Part shown: positions 1 through 10,020 of the stretch, piece after piece
How the letters are laid out: every line of letters begins with the position of its first letter
Position numbering within the stretch: position 1 is the first letter of the stretch
Source: Sphingomonas sp. S-NIH.Pt15_0812
GTDB lineage: Bacteria > Pseudomonadota > Alphaproteobacteria > Sphingomonadales > Sphingomonadaceae
Direction: 5' to 3'
Length of the DNA: 64,000 nt
NCBI RefSeq assembly: GCF_003951315.1
Contig: NZ_QLJH01000006.1
Location: forward strand, 62,001-126,000
Program-made: the position numbers and the translations under genes
The notes under the pieces: generated by a model
What the model saw: only the letters and a program-made list of their open reading frames with translations
Database searches by the model: none
Told to the model about the DNA's origin: nothing

Positions 1-545
1 AGATCCGCGAGGAGGACGGCACGCCGCTGCCCGAGCGGGCGATCGGCAAGGTCTGGTGCAAGGGGCCGTCGGTGATGGTCGGCTATTTCCGCGACCCCGC
101 CGCGACCGAGGCGTGCATGGCCGATGGCTGGCTGGATACCGGCGACATGGGCTATATGTCGGACGGCTATATCTACATCGTCGGTCGCGCCAAGGACATG
201 ATCATCGTCAACGGCAAGAATCACTGGCCGCAGGACATCGAATGGGCGGTGGAGCAGCTGCCGGGCTTCAAGGCCGGCGACATCGCCGCCTTCGCGATCA
301 CCACGCCGGGTGGCGAGGAGACGCCGGCGGTGCTGGTCCAGTGCCGCAGCAGCGACGAGGCCGAGCGCGGCCGGTTGCGCGACGCGATCCGCGAGCGGGT
401 GCGCTCGGTGACCGGCATGAACTGCGTGATCGAGCTGATCCCGCCGCGAACGCTGCCCCGCACTTCCTCGGGCAAGCTGAGCCGGGCCAAGGCGCGCAAC
501 CTCTATCTGGCGGGCGAGATCAAGCCCTACGACATCGCCGCCTGA
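1..545 (+). CDS. Fatty-acyl-AMP ligase / acyl-CoA synthetase-like, C-terminal part (5' truncated by window)
   Basis: The frame is open from base 3 to a TGA at 543-545; the start lies outside the window. The visible ~180 residues are the C-terminal part of an ANL-superfamily adenylating enzyme. LDTGDMGYM is the conserved ATP-contacting Asp motif, GRAKDMIIVNGKN is the hinge motif, and PRTSSGK near the end carries the catalytic lysine. The NHWPQDIE segment after the hinge is typical of fatty-acyl-AMP ligases (usual form NHYPQDIE) rather than classical FadD acyl-CoA synthetases. I therefore infer activation of a fatty acid as acyl-AMP for transfer to an acceptor. The acceptor protein would lie upstream and is not visible. 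No gene follows on the same strand. Confidence 0.85.
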   Translation, partial: IREEDGTPLPERAIGKVWCKGPSVMVGYFRDPAATEACMADGWLDTGDMGYMSDGYIYIVGRAKDMIIVNGKNHWPQDIEWAVEQLPGFKAGDIAAFAITTPGGEETPAVLVQCRSSDEAERGRLRDAIRERVRSVTGMNCVIELIPPRTLPRTSSGKLSRAKARNLYLAGEIKPYDIAA

Positions 546-586
546 GGGCGGCAGGTCGGGGTGATCGCCAGCGCACCGTCATGGAT

Positions 587-618
587 CGCACCATCCCGGC
601 CAGGGCCGGGATGGTGCG
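587..618. repeat. Perfect hairpin between convergent genes (possible bidirectional terminator or REP-like element)
   Basis: Two 15-nt arms (587-601 and 604-618) are exact reverse complements around a 2-nt AG loop. The core is ACCATCCCGGCC. The hairpin lies between two converging genes, which suits a transcription stop, but there is no T-tract. A related ACCATCCAG-type hairpin lies at 25071-25129, so a dispersed extragenic palindrome is the alternative. Just downstream, TCCGACAGGG is repeated in tandem near 648-667. Confidence 0.6.
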
Positions 619-687
619 TGGTGACAGCGAAGTTCGATAGTCTGACAGGGTCCGACAGGGTCCGACATCCGCTGAGAGGCCGTCCGC

Positions 688-1011
688 CTATTTCAGCGGA
701 TCGTGCCCCCAATTCATCAGCGAATAGCGCCAGGTGGAATCGTCCTTGTCCTTCTTCTCGTCCGGACCACCCTGCGCCAGGTGGCGGTGCACATAGCCGA
801 CCACCTTCTGCATGTGCGCATAGTCGTCGTCGGTCAGGTCGGCCTTCTTCTTGTGCTTGATCGCGACGATTCGCTCGCCCGAGTCATGGCCGACGCCGGT
901 GCCGGAATCCTTGCTCTCCTCGGTCTTCAGCCATTTTTCCAGTTCGGACGGGGTCATGTTGACCGCCTCGCTGAACTCCTTCCACACCTGATCGTGATCG
1001 ATCTCGGCCAT
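688..1011 (-). CDS. DUF3140 family protein
   Basis: A 107-residue soluble, highly charged protein. The N-terminus (DQVWKEFSEAVNMTPSELEK) and the later GERIVAIKHKKKADLTDDDY segment match the DUF3140 pattern, in which an N-terminal helix is followed by a Lys-rich strip. The C-terminus WRYSLMNWGHDPLK is also typical of the family. The function is unknown; a DNA-binding role has been suggested for such small basic-acidic proteins but nothing here proves it. The start is supported by an AGAGGAG ribosome site about 8 nt upstream of the ATG. It is the last gene of a minus-strand row after the MAPEG gene. Confidence 0.8.
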   Translation of the reverse strand: MAEIDHDQVWKEFSEAVNMTPSELEKWLKTEESKDSGTGVGHDSGERIVAIKHKKKADLTDDDYAHMQKVVGYVHRHLAQGGPDEKKDKDDSTWRYSLMNWGHDPLK

Positions 1012-1064
1012 ATGCTGCTCCTCTGTCCGTCACCGCCAACGCCCTGGCCCCGGGACGGTTGCGG

Positions 1065-1457
1065 TCAGACGGTGAGCAGCGCCGCGATCGCCCGCTGATA
1101 GACGACCGCCGCCCGGACGAAGTCGACCAGGAAGCCGATCCACATCGCCGAGACGATGGCGAGCGATGCCAGGTCGAGCCGCCACGCGCGCCGCCCCTCG
1201 CCCTCGCGCAGCCATGCCGCCGCATGGCCGATGCGCACGACGACGAAGATCCAGGCCAGGAGCACCTGCGCCACCCCCGCCTGCCGTGCGAGCATCAGCA
1301 GCGGGATCAGTCCCAGCACCAGCATCGGCGGCACAAACATGCCCGCTGCATCGGTGCCGCCCGCCCCCCGCGTCCGCCGCACCAGCAGCGCGGACCAGAG
1401 CCCCAGCATCAGCGTCGCCAGCGCGAAGCCCGGCCAGAGGATATGCAGCAGAACCAT
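1065..1457 (-). CDS. MAPEG family membrane protein
   Basis: A 130-residue protein with four predicted membrane segments: roughly residues 2-24, 44-62, 66-86 with a following loop, and 100-128. Size and topology fit the MAPEG family (membrane-associated proteins in eicosanoid and glutathione metabolism), whose bacterial members are mostly uncharacterised. The segment WIFVVVRIGHAAAWL corresponds to the conserved R-x-x-H/Y region of the third helix. A GGAGGGG ribosome site precedes the ATG. It lies 60 nt downstream of the sugar symporter and could be co-transcribed, but no functional link is evident. Confidence 0.7.
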   Translation of the reverse strand: MVLLHILWPGFALATLMLGLWSALLVRRTRGAGGTDAAGMFVPPMLVLGLIPLLMLARQAGVAQVLLAWIFVVVRIGHAAAWLREGEGRRAWRLDLASLAIVSAMWIGFLVDFVRAAVVYQRAIAALLTV

Positions 1458-1517
1458 AAGCCGACCCCTCCCAGCGATCCTGCCATAGTGATCGGGATCG
1501 AGGCATGTTCCAGGCCG

Positions 1518-2828
1518 CTACTCCCCCGCCCGCAGCGGGTTGAACGCCATCACCACGCCCGACAGCAGAAAGAAGCCGAGCGGCACCAGTGCCACGGTCC
1601 AGCGAATGTCGGCCAGCGTCTCCGCCGATTGCGCGACATTGGCGACATAGCCCGCCTTGCCGAAGCTGAGGCCCAGGATCGCCGTCGCCAGACCGATCGC
1701 GACGCGTTGCAGCAGCGCCGCCAGCCCGAACACGATCCCCTCGACCCGGACGCCGGTGGTCCGCTCGCCATAGTCGATCGTGTCGGGCAGCAGCGCCCAA
1801 TAGGCGAAGTGCAGCCCCACCGTCGCGGCCTGCATGAAGATCAGGAAGCCCTGCATCGGCGCGATCCGGTCGATCCCGATGATCGCGAACCCGGCCAGCG
1901 CCGCGACGCACAGGCCGATCGCGACGAACCAGGCCCGCCGGGTGCCGGTGGCATGGGCCAGGGTCATCCACACCGGCACCGCCGCGGCGCTGACCGCCAG
2001 CATCGCCGCCAGCGCGACCTGCCCCGCGCCCTCGCTGCCGAAGACGTACTTGAAATAATAGAGCACCGACTTGTTGAGGATAGTGGTCGCCGCGATCATC
2101 GCCATCATCGCCGCCGACAGGGTGACGAAGGCGCGGTTGCGCGCCAGGCTGACCAGGCACCGCGCGATCGACGGGCGATCGCCCGGGGCGGGTTCCCGGA
2201 CCGCCAGCCGCGTCGTGCCGCCCACCGCCAGCAGGATCGCGGTGGCGAGGCCGGCGAAGAGCAAGGCGGCGCCGAAATAGGCGCGCGGCCCCGCGCCCAG
2301 CAGCCATGTGCCGAGCCAGCCGGTCCCCAGCGCCACCGTCACCGCCGCCGCCGTCCCCGCCAGCATCCGCAGGCCGGCGACGAAGGCGCGGTCGCGACTG
2401 TCCGGGCTGACCCGCGCCGACAGCGCCAGATAGGGCACGTTGACCGCCGCATAGGCGGTGCGGAACAGCAAATGGCCCGCAAGGATGAACAGGCTCGCCC
2501 AACCGCCCGTCACCGGCGGCGGCGCATAGGCCAGGACGAAGCTCAGCCCCAGCGGCACTGCCCCGGCCATGATCGCGATGCGGCAGCGCCGGCCGTCGCC
2601 ATAGCGGTCGACCAGCGCGCCGACCGCGAAATTGGCGATCCCGTCCCAGATCGACGCCGCCAGATAGAGCGCGGCGGCGCGCTCCACCCCCAGGCCCAGC
2701 GCCTCGGTATAATAGAAGAGCAGATAGAGCAGCGCGCTCTGCCAGTAGAGGTTGAACGCGAAGTCACCGAAGGCGAACAGCGCGAGGCGCGGCTTGGATG
2801 GCCGCGCCTCCTGATCCGTGACGATCAC
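1518..2828 (-). CDS. GPH-family (MelB-like) glycoside/cation symporter, MFS fold
   Basis: A 436-residue membrane protein with about 12 hydrophobic segments. The N-terminal pattern (FGDFAFNLYWQSALLYLLFYYT) followed by AASIWDGIANFAVGALVDR matches the glycoside-pentoside-hexuronide:cation symporters. The D-x-x-N and loop RYGDGRRCRI are the family's equivalents of the MFS motif A region. It probably imports a mono- or oligosaccharide released in the periplasm. Its start ATG overlaps the GH31 stop by 4 nt (ATGA), so the two are translationally coupled. This suggests the symporter takes up the product of the alpha-glycosidase. The substrate cannot be read from sequence. Confidence 0.85.
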   Translation of the reverse strand: MIVTDQEARPSKPRLALFAFGDFAFNLYWQSALLYLLFYYTEALGLGVERAAALYLAASIWDGIANFAVGALVDRYGDGRRCRIAIMAGAVPLGLSFVLAYAPPPVTGGWASLFILAGHLLFRTAYAAVNVPYLALSARVSPDSRDRAFVAGLRMLAGTAAAVTVALGTGWLGTWLLGAGPRAYFGAALLFAGLATAILLAVGGTTRLAVREPAPGDRPSIARCLVSLARNRAFVTLSAAMMAMIAATTILNKSVLYYFKYVFGSEGAGQVALAAMLAVSAAAVPVWMTLAHATGTRRAWFVAIGLCVAALAGFAIIGIDRIAPMQGFLIFMQAATVGLHFAYWALLPDTIDYGERTTGVRVEGIVFGLAALLQRVAIGLATAILGLSFGKAGYVANVAQSAETLADIRWTVALVPLGFFLLSGVVMAFNPLRAGE

Positions 2829-5290
2829 CGCGTCACGATCAACCGGCTGCCGCCCGGCTGGTCGGGCAGCGTCACCGCCACCGTGCCGTTCGCGGGATCG
2901 AACCGCGCCGACTGGCTGCGACCGCCCAGCGTCGCCTTGCCCTCGCGGACCCGGTCATGGACGATGACGGTCATCGCGGTCCACCACGGGGCATAGCGAC
3001 CCTCGCGCGGGGCGAAGTCGATCGTGACCCGGCCGTCGCCCGATAGGCGGCAGCTGACATGCTGGCGCAGATAGTCGCCACTGGCGAAGCCCATCGAATG
3101 GCCGTCGTCGAAATACAGGTCGCCCGCGCAATCCGGCCCCGGATAGACATGCAGTTCCAGCGGTCCCTGCGGGCGCTCCGACGTGCTCTGGACCAGGGGC
3201 TGGCGCGGCAGGATGGTGCCGGCGCGCACGAACACCGGCATCCGGTCGAGCGTCGGCGTCTCCATCAGCGTCAGGCTGGCGGTGCGCGCCGCCCCGGTCG
3301 CCTGGCTGGCCGATTGGACGGGTCCGTCGGCGCCCTGCATCTGGCCCTGCACCGGCCGGCCCGACCAATAGTCATACCAGCCGCCGGCCGGCAGGCAGAT
3401 GCTATAGGCTTGCGGGCTTTCCGGCCGGGGATTGCCCGCAACCAGCAGCTTGCCGCCCAGCGTCCAGGCCATGCTCTGGTCGCAACTGGCCGAGGCGGCG
3501 GCCGGATAATCGTAGAAGACCGGCCGCATGATCGGGTCGCCGCTGCGCGCGTTCAGTTCCGCCAGCCCATAGAGATAGGGCATCAGCCGGTAGCGTTCCT
3601 CCACATAGCGGCGACGGATCGCCAGATGCTCCGGCCCGTCGACCCAGGGTTCGGCGCGCGGCGTGTTCTTGGCGCTATGATCGCGGAACACGGGGGTGAA
3701 GGCGGCGACCTCGAACCACTTGGTCAGCAGGTCGGCGCTGGGGCCCCCGGTGAAGCCGCCGACATCCGCCGCGCTATAGGCGAAGCCCGACAGGCCCAGG
3801 TTGAGCAATTGCTGCACCGACAGCTTCAGATGATCCCAGCTCGACACATTGTCGCCGGTCCAGGTGACCGCATATTTCTGCCCCCCGGCATAGCTGGCGC
3901 GCGTCATCACGAAGGCGCGCTCGTTCGGGCGGAGCGTGCGCAACCCGTCATAGGTCGCGCGGGTGTTCTGCATCCCGTAGATGTTGTGGACCTCGGCATG
4001 GGTCGCGGTGCGGGCTGCGAAGCCGTCGCTGTCGATGCGATGGACCGTGTCCAGCGGCATGGTCTTGGTCGGCGTCTCGAAGATCGCCGGCTCGTTCATG
4101 TCGTTCCATACGCCGGCGATGCCCCAGTCGACCTGCTGGCGGAACAGCGTGCCATACCAGTCGCGCGTCGATCTGCGGGTGAAGTCGGGAAAGACCGACG
4201 GGCCGGGCCAGACCGGCGCGACATAGGTCTTGCCGTCGGCGGCATGGACGAACTGGTCGCCCGCCACGCCGCTGTCATAGGGGGCATAGCCCTGGTCCGG
4301 CGCACGGGCGACGTGCAGGTCGGTGATCGTCACCAGCTTGATGCCCTGCGTCCCCAGATCGCGGACCAGCCCGGCCATATCCGGAAACGCCTTGGTATCG
4401 ACGGTGAAGGGGCGGTTGCGATCCTGCCAGTCGATGTCCAGCCAGATCACGTCGGTCGGCACGCGGTCCTGGCGCAGCCGATCGGCGATGGCGCGCGTCT
4501 CCTGGGCGGTCATATAGCTGTAGCGCGACTGCTGATAGCCGAGCGCCCATTGTGGCATCAGCGGCGACCGGCCGGTCAGGTCGCCATAGCGGCGCACCAC
4601 CTCGGCGGTGCTCGGCCCGGCGATGACGTAATAGTCGACCGGCCCGTCCGGCGCGCCCAGCGCCAGCACATTGTCCTCGCGATGGCCGAAGTCGAACCAG
4701 CTCCGCCAGCTATTGTCGAGGAACAGGCCGTAACTGCCCCCCGCCCCGCCGGTGGCGACGAAGAAGGGGACCGACTTGTAGATCGGGTCGGTGCCGACGC
4801 CGAAGCCGTAAGCATCGGTGTTCCAGTCGACGAAGCTGCCGCCGCGCCGGTCGAGCGGCCCGGTCTTGTCGCCCAGCCCGTAATAATGCGCCGCCTGCGG
4901 CATCGCCTTCCTCAGGGTGAAGCCCCGGCCGTCGAACGCGACCGGCTGCGCGTCATCGGCGACGATCACCTTGCCGGCGCGGTCGGTGACGGTCAGCGCC
5001 AGCGTCTGCGGATCGACCTTCACCCGCAGCGCGCTGGTCGAGAAGCCGTCCGCGCCCGGCTTGACGGCGGCGCGCAGCCTGCGCGTCTCGCTGTCCACGG
5101 CCCAGCTCGCATCCTCGGCGAAGCGGCCGTCCCGGGCGACGCGGATGCGGAGCGTCTCCGGGGTCAGCGCCACCACCTGCATCGTGGCGACGGCGTTCCG
5201 CACCTCGACCCCGCCCGCGACCGGCGACACCTGCGCCGCCGCCGGGGCCGCGACGGCGACCGCCGACAGCAGCCAATATCCCTTTTTCAT
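2825..5290 (-). CDS. Secreted glycoside hydrolase family 31 alpha-glycosidase
   Basis: An 821-residue enzyme with a signal peptide (residues 1-19, cleaved after AAA). GH31 marks are clear: an N-terminal galactose-mutarotase-like beta domain, VIWLDIDWQDRNRPFT at the start of the barrel, and the nucleophile motif GVWNDMNEPA (Asp about residue 397). FRDHSAK-type acid/base and downstream AFSYSAADVGGF segments follow. The family includes alpha-glucosidases and alpha-xylosidases; the exact linkage is not decidable here, though the layout looks more like alpha-glucosidase. A GGGAGAGG ribosome site precedes the ATG. It lies 139 nt downstream of a GH3 enzyme and overlaps the sugar symporter, forming a periplasmic saccharide-degrading unit. 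Confidence 0.92.
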   Translation of the reverse strand: MKKGYWLLSAVAVAAPAAAQVSPVAGGVEVRNAVATMQVVALTPETLRIRVARDGRFAEDASWAVDSETRRLRAAVKPGADGFSTSALRVKVDPQTLALTVTDRAGKVIVADDAQPVAFDGRGFTLRKAMPQAAHYYGLGDKTGPLDRRGGSFVDWNTDAYGFGVGTDPIYKSVPFFVATGGAGGSYGLFLDNSWRSWFDFGHREDNVLALGAPDGPVDYYVIAGPSTAEVVRRYGDLTGRSPLMPQWALGYQQSRYSYMTAQETRAIADRLRQDRVPTDVIWLDIDWQDRNRPFTVDTKAFPDMAGLVRDLGTQGIKLVTITDLHVARAPDQGYAPYDSGVAGDQFVHAADGKTYVAPVWPGPSVFPDFTRRSTRDWYGTLFRQQVDWGIAGVWNDMNEPAIFETPTKTMPLDTVHRIDSDGFAARTATHAEVHNIYGMQNTRATYDGLRTLRPNERAFVMTRASYAGGQKYAVTWTGDNVSSWDHLKLSVQQLLNLGLSGFAYSAADVGGFTGGPSADLLTKWFEVAAFTPVFRDHSAKNTPRAEPWVDGPEHLAIRRRYVEERYRLMPYLYGLAELNARSGDPIMRPVFYDYPAAASASCDQSMAWTLGGKLLVAGNPRPESPQAYSICLPAGGWYDYWSGRPVQGQMQGADGPVQSASQATGAARTASLTLMETPTLDRMPVFVRAGTILPRQPLVQSTSERPQGPLELHVYPGPDCAGDLYFDDGHSMGFASGDYLRQHVSCRLSGDGRVTIDFAPREGRYAPWWTAMTVIVHDRVREGKATLGGRSQSARFDPANGTVAVTLPDQPGGSRLIVTR

Positions 5291-5429
5291 ACCCTCTCCC
5301 GTCGCTTGTCCCGCGAATCATCTGGGATCGGGCTATAGCCGCATAGCCGTGCCGGCCGTGAGGTTCGTGAAATCGTATGCATGGCGGGGCGCCGGTTTCC
5401 GCCCCCGGACGGGGAGGAAACCGGCCCGC

Positions 5430-7901
5430 TTACTTCGCCCCGCAGCGGACCGGGCCCGGCGGGGCGCTGGCGATGCGGATCGAGGACAGGTCGATGCCGA
5501 GCGCGGCACTGCTCGACAGTGCGAAGGGCACCGTCACCCGGGTCATGTCGACCCCGCCCTGCGCGAAACAGCTGAGCGGTACGGAGAAGATGCCCCATTC
5601 ACCCGCATTCGCATCAAGCAGTCCGTCGACCGGCACGCTCGCCGTCTTGCCGCCGGTCATGGCCAGGGTCACCGCGCCTATGGGCTTGGTCACCACGCGA
5701 TACGCGACCACCAGGCTGAGCTGGCCATTGGCCTCCCGCGTCAGGTCCATCGGCGCGGTCGCCTCGATCCGGGTCATGCCCGCCCCGGCAAAGGCCAGCC
5801 TCAGGCTGTCCTCCTGCGCCGCCCGATCGGTGCGGGTCTGGACGACGCGGCCCTCGTTCGCCAGCCGGTCCCCTGCCGCCACCCGACCGCGCACGAACAG
5901 CGCGTTGCGGTCGCCCGCCGCCGTCGCCGGGCGGCTCTCGTCCAGTCGGCCAAGCGGCGCACCCTTTTGCGCATAGGTCAGGCCATAGCCGATCGGGAAG
6001 AGCGGGTCGTAAGGCGCATCGCGCCGGTTGAGCACATATTGGTCGAGCCGCTTGGGCCAGGAAAAGCTGAGCCGGCCCCGGAAATCCTGTTGCGGCCGGC
6101 CATCCTTGCCCGCCAGCAGCATGTCGGCGACCCCGCCGCCCTCGGTGCCGGGCAGGAAGGCCGCGACGAAGGCGTCGGCCGCGTTCAGCTCCGGGTTTAC
6201 CCACATCGGCCGGCCCGACAGGAACACCGCGACGACCGGAATGCCCGCCGCCTTCAGCCGCTGGAGCAGGGCGAGGTCGCTCTTGTCCTCGGGGCTGTAT
6301 TCCAGCGTCGGCCGGTCGCCGGTGAACTCGGCATAGGGCGTCTCCCCGAAGACGACGATCGCCGCATCCGGCTTGGCGGTGTAGCGGCCCTCGACCGACA
6401 GCGACGCCTTGCCGCCCGCCGCGCGCGTCGCCTGGTCGATGCCGCTCCAGATCGACTGACCGTTGGGGAAGGCGGCATTGGGCACGTCGGCTCCCTGCCA
6501 GGTGATCGACCAGCCGCCCGCCTGCTGCGCGATATTGTCCGCCCCGCGTCCGGCGACCAGGATATTGGCGCTGGCCCTGAGCGGCAGGAGGTTGCCGTCA
6601 TTCTTCAGCAGCACCATCGACTCGCGCACCGCCTGGCGGGCGATGGCGCGGTGCTCGGGCGCGCCGAGCAATTCGAACTTGCCGGCCATCGGTCGCGACG
6701 AGGGGCGGCCCGCCTCGAACGTCCCGGCCAGCATCTTCACCCGCAGGATACGCCGGACCGCATCGTCCAGCCGCGCGGCCGGGATGCGGCCGTCCTTCGC
6801 CTCGGCCAGCGTGTTGGCGTAGAGCTGCTTCCAGTTCGAGCCGGAATACATGAACATGTCGAGCCCGGCATTGATCGCCGCCGGGCAATCCTCATTGGTG
6901 CAGCCGGGCACCTGGCCATGGGCGTTCCAGTCGCCGATCGTGAAGCCGTCGAACCCCCAGCGCTCCTTGAGCACGCCGGTCAGCAGGCTCTTGTTGCCGG
7001 TCATCTTCTGCCCGTTCCAGCTGGAGAAGCTGGGCATCACGGTCAGCGCGCCGGCCGGCAGCGCGGTGGTGTAGCCGGCGGCATGGATGTCGCGCAGTCC
7101 CTCTTCGGACACGCGGGTGTCGCCCTGGTCGCGGCCGCCGGTGCCGCCATCGCCCAGGAAATGCTTCACCGAGGAAATGACATGGCCCTTGCCCATGAAG
7201 TCCCGGCCGATCCGCCCCTGGATGCCCTGCACCATGCGGCCGGCATAGGAGGCGACGATGGCCGGGTCCTCCGAATAGCTTTCATAGGTCCGGCCCCAGC
7301 GATCATCCTGCACCACCGCCACGGTCGGCGCGAAGCTCCAGTCGATGCCGGTCGCCGCCGTCTCCAGCGCGGTCGCGCGCCCGATCTTCTCGACCAGGTC
7401 GGGATCGCGCATCGCACCCAGGCCGATATTGTGCGGGAACAGCGTCGCGCCGACGATATTATTGTCGCCATGCACCGCGTCGGTGCCCCAGATCACCGGG
7501 ATGGCGGGCCGGCCGTCCGTCCGCTTCATCGACGCGTCATAGAACTGGTCGAACAGGGCCAGCCACTTGGCGGCCGGCGCATATTCGTCGCCGCCCGGCG
7601 CGGAATTGCCGCCGTTCAGGACCGAGCCGAGCTTGTACGTCTCCAGGTCGGCGGGCGTGATGCTGGCGATATCGACCTGGAGGAGCTGGCCGACCTTGTC
7701 CTCGATCGACATGCGCTGGAGCAGGGCGTCGATCCGCGCCTCCAACTTGGGATCGCGCTGGCGCGGCCGGGCGAGCACTGGCCAGCTCGCCGGATGGGCA
7801 GTGCTGGCTGTGGAGGGCGCGGTCGCCTGTTGCGCCGAACCGGCTCCCGATACCGCTATCAGCGCCAGTATCGCCGTCGTCCCAAGCCCCATTGCACGCA
7901 T
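5430..7901 (-). CDS. Secreted glycoside hydrolase family 3 exo-beta-glucosidase/glucanase
   Basis: An 823-residue enzyme. I choose the ATG at 7901 because a GGGAGAG ribosome site precedes it and it gives a clean signal peptide (MRAMGLGTTAILALIAV..., cleaved near GAGSAQ). An in-frame ATG at 7949 would add a charged tail. GH3 marks are DDRWGRTYESYSEDP in the first domain and the nucleophile motif GFTIGDWNAHG (Asp about residue 324). The second domain holds the GE(T/G)PYAEFTGDR-like loop, and a C-terminal ~150-residue beta extension resembles the carbohydrate-binding tail of ExoP-type exo-1,3/1,4-beta-glucanases. The likely role is trimming of beta-glucans or cello-oligosaccharides in the periplasm. 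It is divergent from an SGNH esterase and upstream of GH31. Confidence 0.93.
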   Translation of the reverse strand: MRAMGLGTTAILALIAVSGAGSAQQATAPSTASTAHPASWPVLARPRQRDPKLEARIDALLQRMSIEDKVGQLLQVDIASITPADLETYKLGSVLNGGNSAPGGDEYAPAAKWLALFDQFYDASMKRTDGRPAIPVIWGTDAVHGDNNIVGATLFPHNIGLGAMRDPDLVEKIGRATALETAATGIDWSFAPTVAVVQDDRWGRTYESYSEDPAIVASYAGRMVQGIQGRIGRDFMGKGHVISSVKHFLGDGGTGGRDQGDTRVSEEGLRDIHAAGYTTALPAGALTVMPSFSSWNGQKMTGNKSLLTGVLKERWGFDGFTIGDWNAHGQVPGCTNEDCPAAINAGLDMFMYSGSNWKQLYANTLAEAKDGRIPAARLDDAVRRILRVKMLAGTFEAGRPSSRPMAGKFELLGAPEHRAIARQAVRESMVLLKNDGNLLPLRASANILVAGRGADNIAQQAGGWSITWQGADVPNAAFPNGQSIWSGIDQATRAAGGKASLSVEGRYTAKPDAAIVVFGETPYAEFTGDRPTLEYSPEDKSDLALLQRLKAAGIPVVAVFLSGRPMWVNPELNAADAFVAAFLPGTEGGGVADMLLAGKDGRPQQDFRGRLSFSWPKRLDQYVLNRRDAPYDPLFPIGYGLTYAQKGAPLGRLDESRPATAAGDRNALFVRGRVAAGDRLANEGRVVQTRTDRAAQEDSLRLAFAGAGMTRIEATAPMDLTREANGQLSLVVAYRVVTKPIGAVTLAMTGGKTASVPVDGLLDANAGEWGIFSVPLSCFAQGGVDMTRVTVPFALSSSAALGIDLSSIRIASAPPGPVRCGAK

Positions 7902-8017
7902 CACGCTCTCCCGTCTCGGACCGTTCATCCCGGCCTTCGCCGCCTTCATAGGTGGCTGATCCGCAAATGCATATTCGGCTTTTGCCTTTTCCGGCGCGGA
8001 CGGGCAGCGTAACGGCC

Positions 8018-8751
<734 letters not shown>

Positions 8752-8755
<4 letters not shown>

Positions 8756-8943
8756 AGCGGCTTCCCACCAGGTTGAACCACCGTCATCGCCCTGTGGGCG
8801 ACCGCTTCGCGGCGGGGCGCTTTCGATCCGGGGCGGCGTTGCTTGTCGGTCACGATGCTTCGGCATCGCTCCCTTCGCGCGCCTTGCCCCGAACCGAAAT
8901 CACCGCCGTGCCGATGATCCAACCTGATCGGAAACCGCTCTAG
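8752..8943. mobile_element. 192-bp MITE-like element with 28-nt terminal inverted repeats
   Basis: The left end (8752-8779, beginning CTAGAGCGGCTTCC) and the right end read on the minus strand (8943-8916, beginning CTAGAGCGGTTTCC) agree at 23 of 28 positions. The interior carries smaller palindromes such as CGATGC-TTC-GGCATCG and no plausible coding region. The left repeat supplies the TAG stop of the SGNH esterase. The right repeat is read as the last ~13 residues and stop of the ROK kinase. Size and structure suggest a non-autonomous miniature inverted-repeat element or an extragenic repeat. No second copy was noticed in this window and no clear target duplication was recognised. Confidence 0.6.
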
Positions 8944-9847
8944 CCGCCTCCTCGCGCGACCAGAGGCGCGCCGCGCCGCGCACGCCCGAGGAATCGCCCC
9001 AGCGCGCCGGCACGATCGTCGCCCGCCAGTCGCCGCCAAAGGCATAGGCGGCGACCACGCCCGGCAGGCGTTCGTAGAGTTCGTCGACATTGGACATGCC
9101 GCCGCCCAGCACGAATATGTCGGGGTCGATCATGTTGGCGACCATCGCCATGGCGCGGCCCAGCCGGTCGACATAGGCGTCGAGCGTCGCCACCGCCTGC
9201 GTCTCGCCGGCCCGGGCGGCGGCGACAATCGCCTCGCCATCCAGGCGCTCGCCGGTCCGCCGCTGATGGTCGCATCGCAGGCCGGTGCCGGACACCAGCA
9301 TGTCGAGACAGCCGTTCCGCCCGCACCAGCAAAGCGGTCCCGGCGCTTCCGCCTTGGTCATCCAGGGCAAGGGCACATGGCCCCACTCGCCGCCCATGCC
9401 GTTCGCGCCCTCGACGATACGGCCATCCACCACCAGGCCGCCGCCGACGCCGGTGCCGACGATCACCGCGAAGGCGGAGGCCGCACCCGCCGCCGCGCCG
9501 TCGACGACCTCGGACAGCGCCAGGCAATTGGCATCGTTCGCCAGCCGCACCGGCCGGCCGAGTGCTTCCGTCATATCCTCGCGGAACCGGCGACCATTGA
9601 GCCAGACGGCATTGGCGTTGCGCATCAATCCGTCGCGCGGGCTGACCGATCCGGGCGCGCCGATGCCGATCGTGCCGCGCATTCCCAATTCCGCCTCGAC
9701 CCGCCCGATCAGCGAGGCGATGGTGGCGATCGCATCCTCATAGCCGCCGGGATTGGGCGCGCGCATCCGGGCCAGGAACGCCCCGTCCGCGTCCAGCGCG
9801 GCTGCCTCGATCTTGGTGCCGCCGAAATCGATCCCGATCTGGATCAC
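8900..9847 (-). CDS. ROK-family sugar kinase (fructokinase/N-acetylhexosamine kinase-like)
   Basis: A 315-residue kinase. The N-terminal phosphate loop is IDFGGTKIE, the second ATP motif is GTGVGGGLVVDG, and the catalytic Asp lies in RLANDANC. The ROK zinc site is visible as GHVPLPW (His) followed by CWCGRNGCLDMLVSG (three Cys). The protein phosphorylates a hexose in the cytoplasm; glucose, fructose/mannose or GlcNAc cannot be separated by eye. The final ~13 residues (AVSDQVGSSARR region) are translated from the right repeat of the 8752-8943 element, so the native C-terminus was probably shorter or different. It is divergent from a ROK-type repressor, which probably senses the related sugar. 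Confidence 0.88.
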   Translation of the reverse strand: MIQIGIDFGGTKIEAAALDADGAFLARMRAPNPGGYEDAIATIASLIGRVEAELGMRGTIGIGAPGSVSPRDGLMRNANAVWLNGRRFREDMTEALGRPVRLANDANCLALSEVVDGAAAGAASAFAVIVGTGVGGGLVVDGRIVEGANGMGGEWGHVPLPWMTKAEAPGPLCWCGRNGCLDMLVSGTGLRCDHQRRTGERLDGEAIVAAARAGETQAVATLDAYVDRLGRAMAMVANMIDPDIFVLGGGMSNVDELYERLPGVVAAYAFGGDWRATIVPARWGDSSGVRGAARLWSREEAARAVSDQVGSSARR

Positions 9848-10020
9848 GCCCGCTCTCCCATCTCTGCCCGTATCGGAACGCGGTCCCTGCCCCGCCGTGC
9901 GACATTAAGTCAAATTGGATTAATTAAGGGAGAATGCTTGACCCAGATCGTGAAGCACGGGGATAGTCGGGCCGGATCGCCGCCCTTATCGAACGGTCGG
10001 CAACGCGGGAGAGCGTGGTG
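9848..10020. promoter_or_regulatory. Divergent promoter region between ROK kinase and ROK regulator
   Basis: This 173-nt gap holds an unusually AT-rich patch for this genome, about 9903-9928, including the palindrome TTAATTAA at 9920-9927 preceded by CATTAAGTCAAATTGG. ROK repressors such as Mlc and NagC bind AT-rich inverted repeats, so this is a plausible autoregulatory operator controlling both genes. A GGGAGAG ribosome site at 10007-10013 marks the regulator start. The operator assignment is inference. Confidence 0.45.
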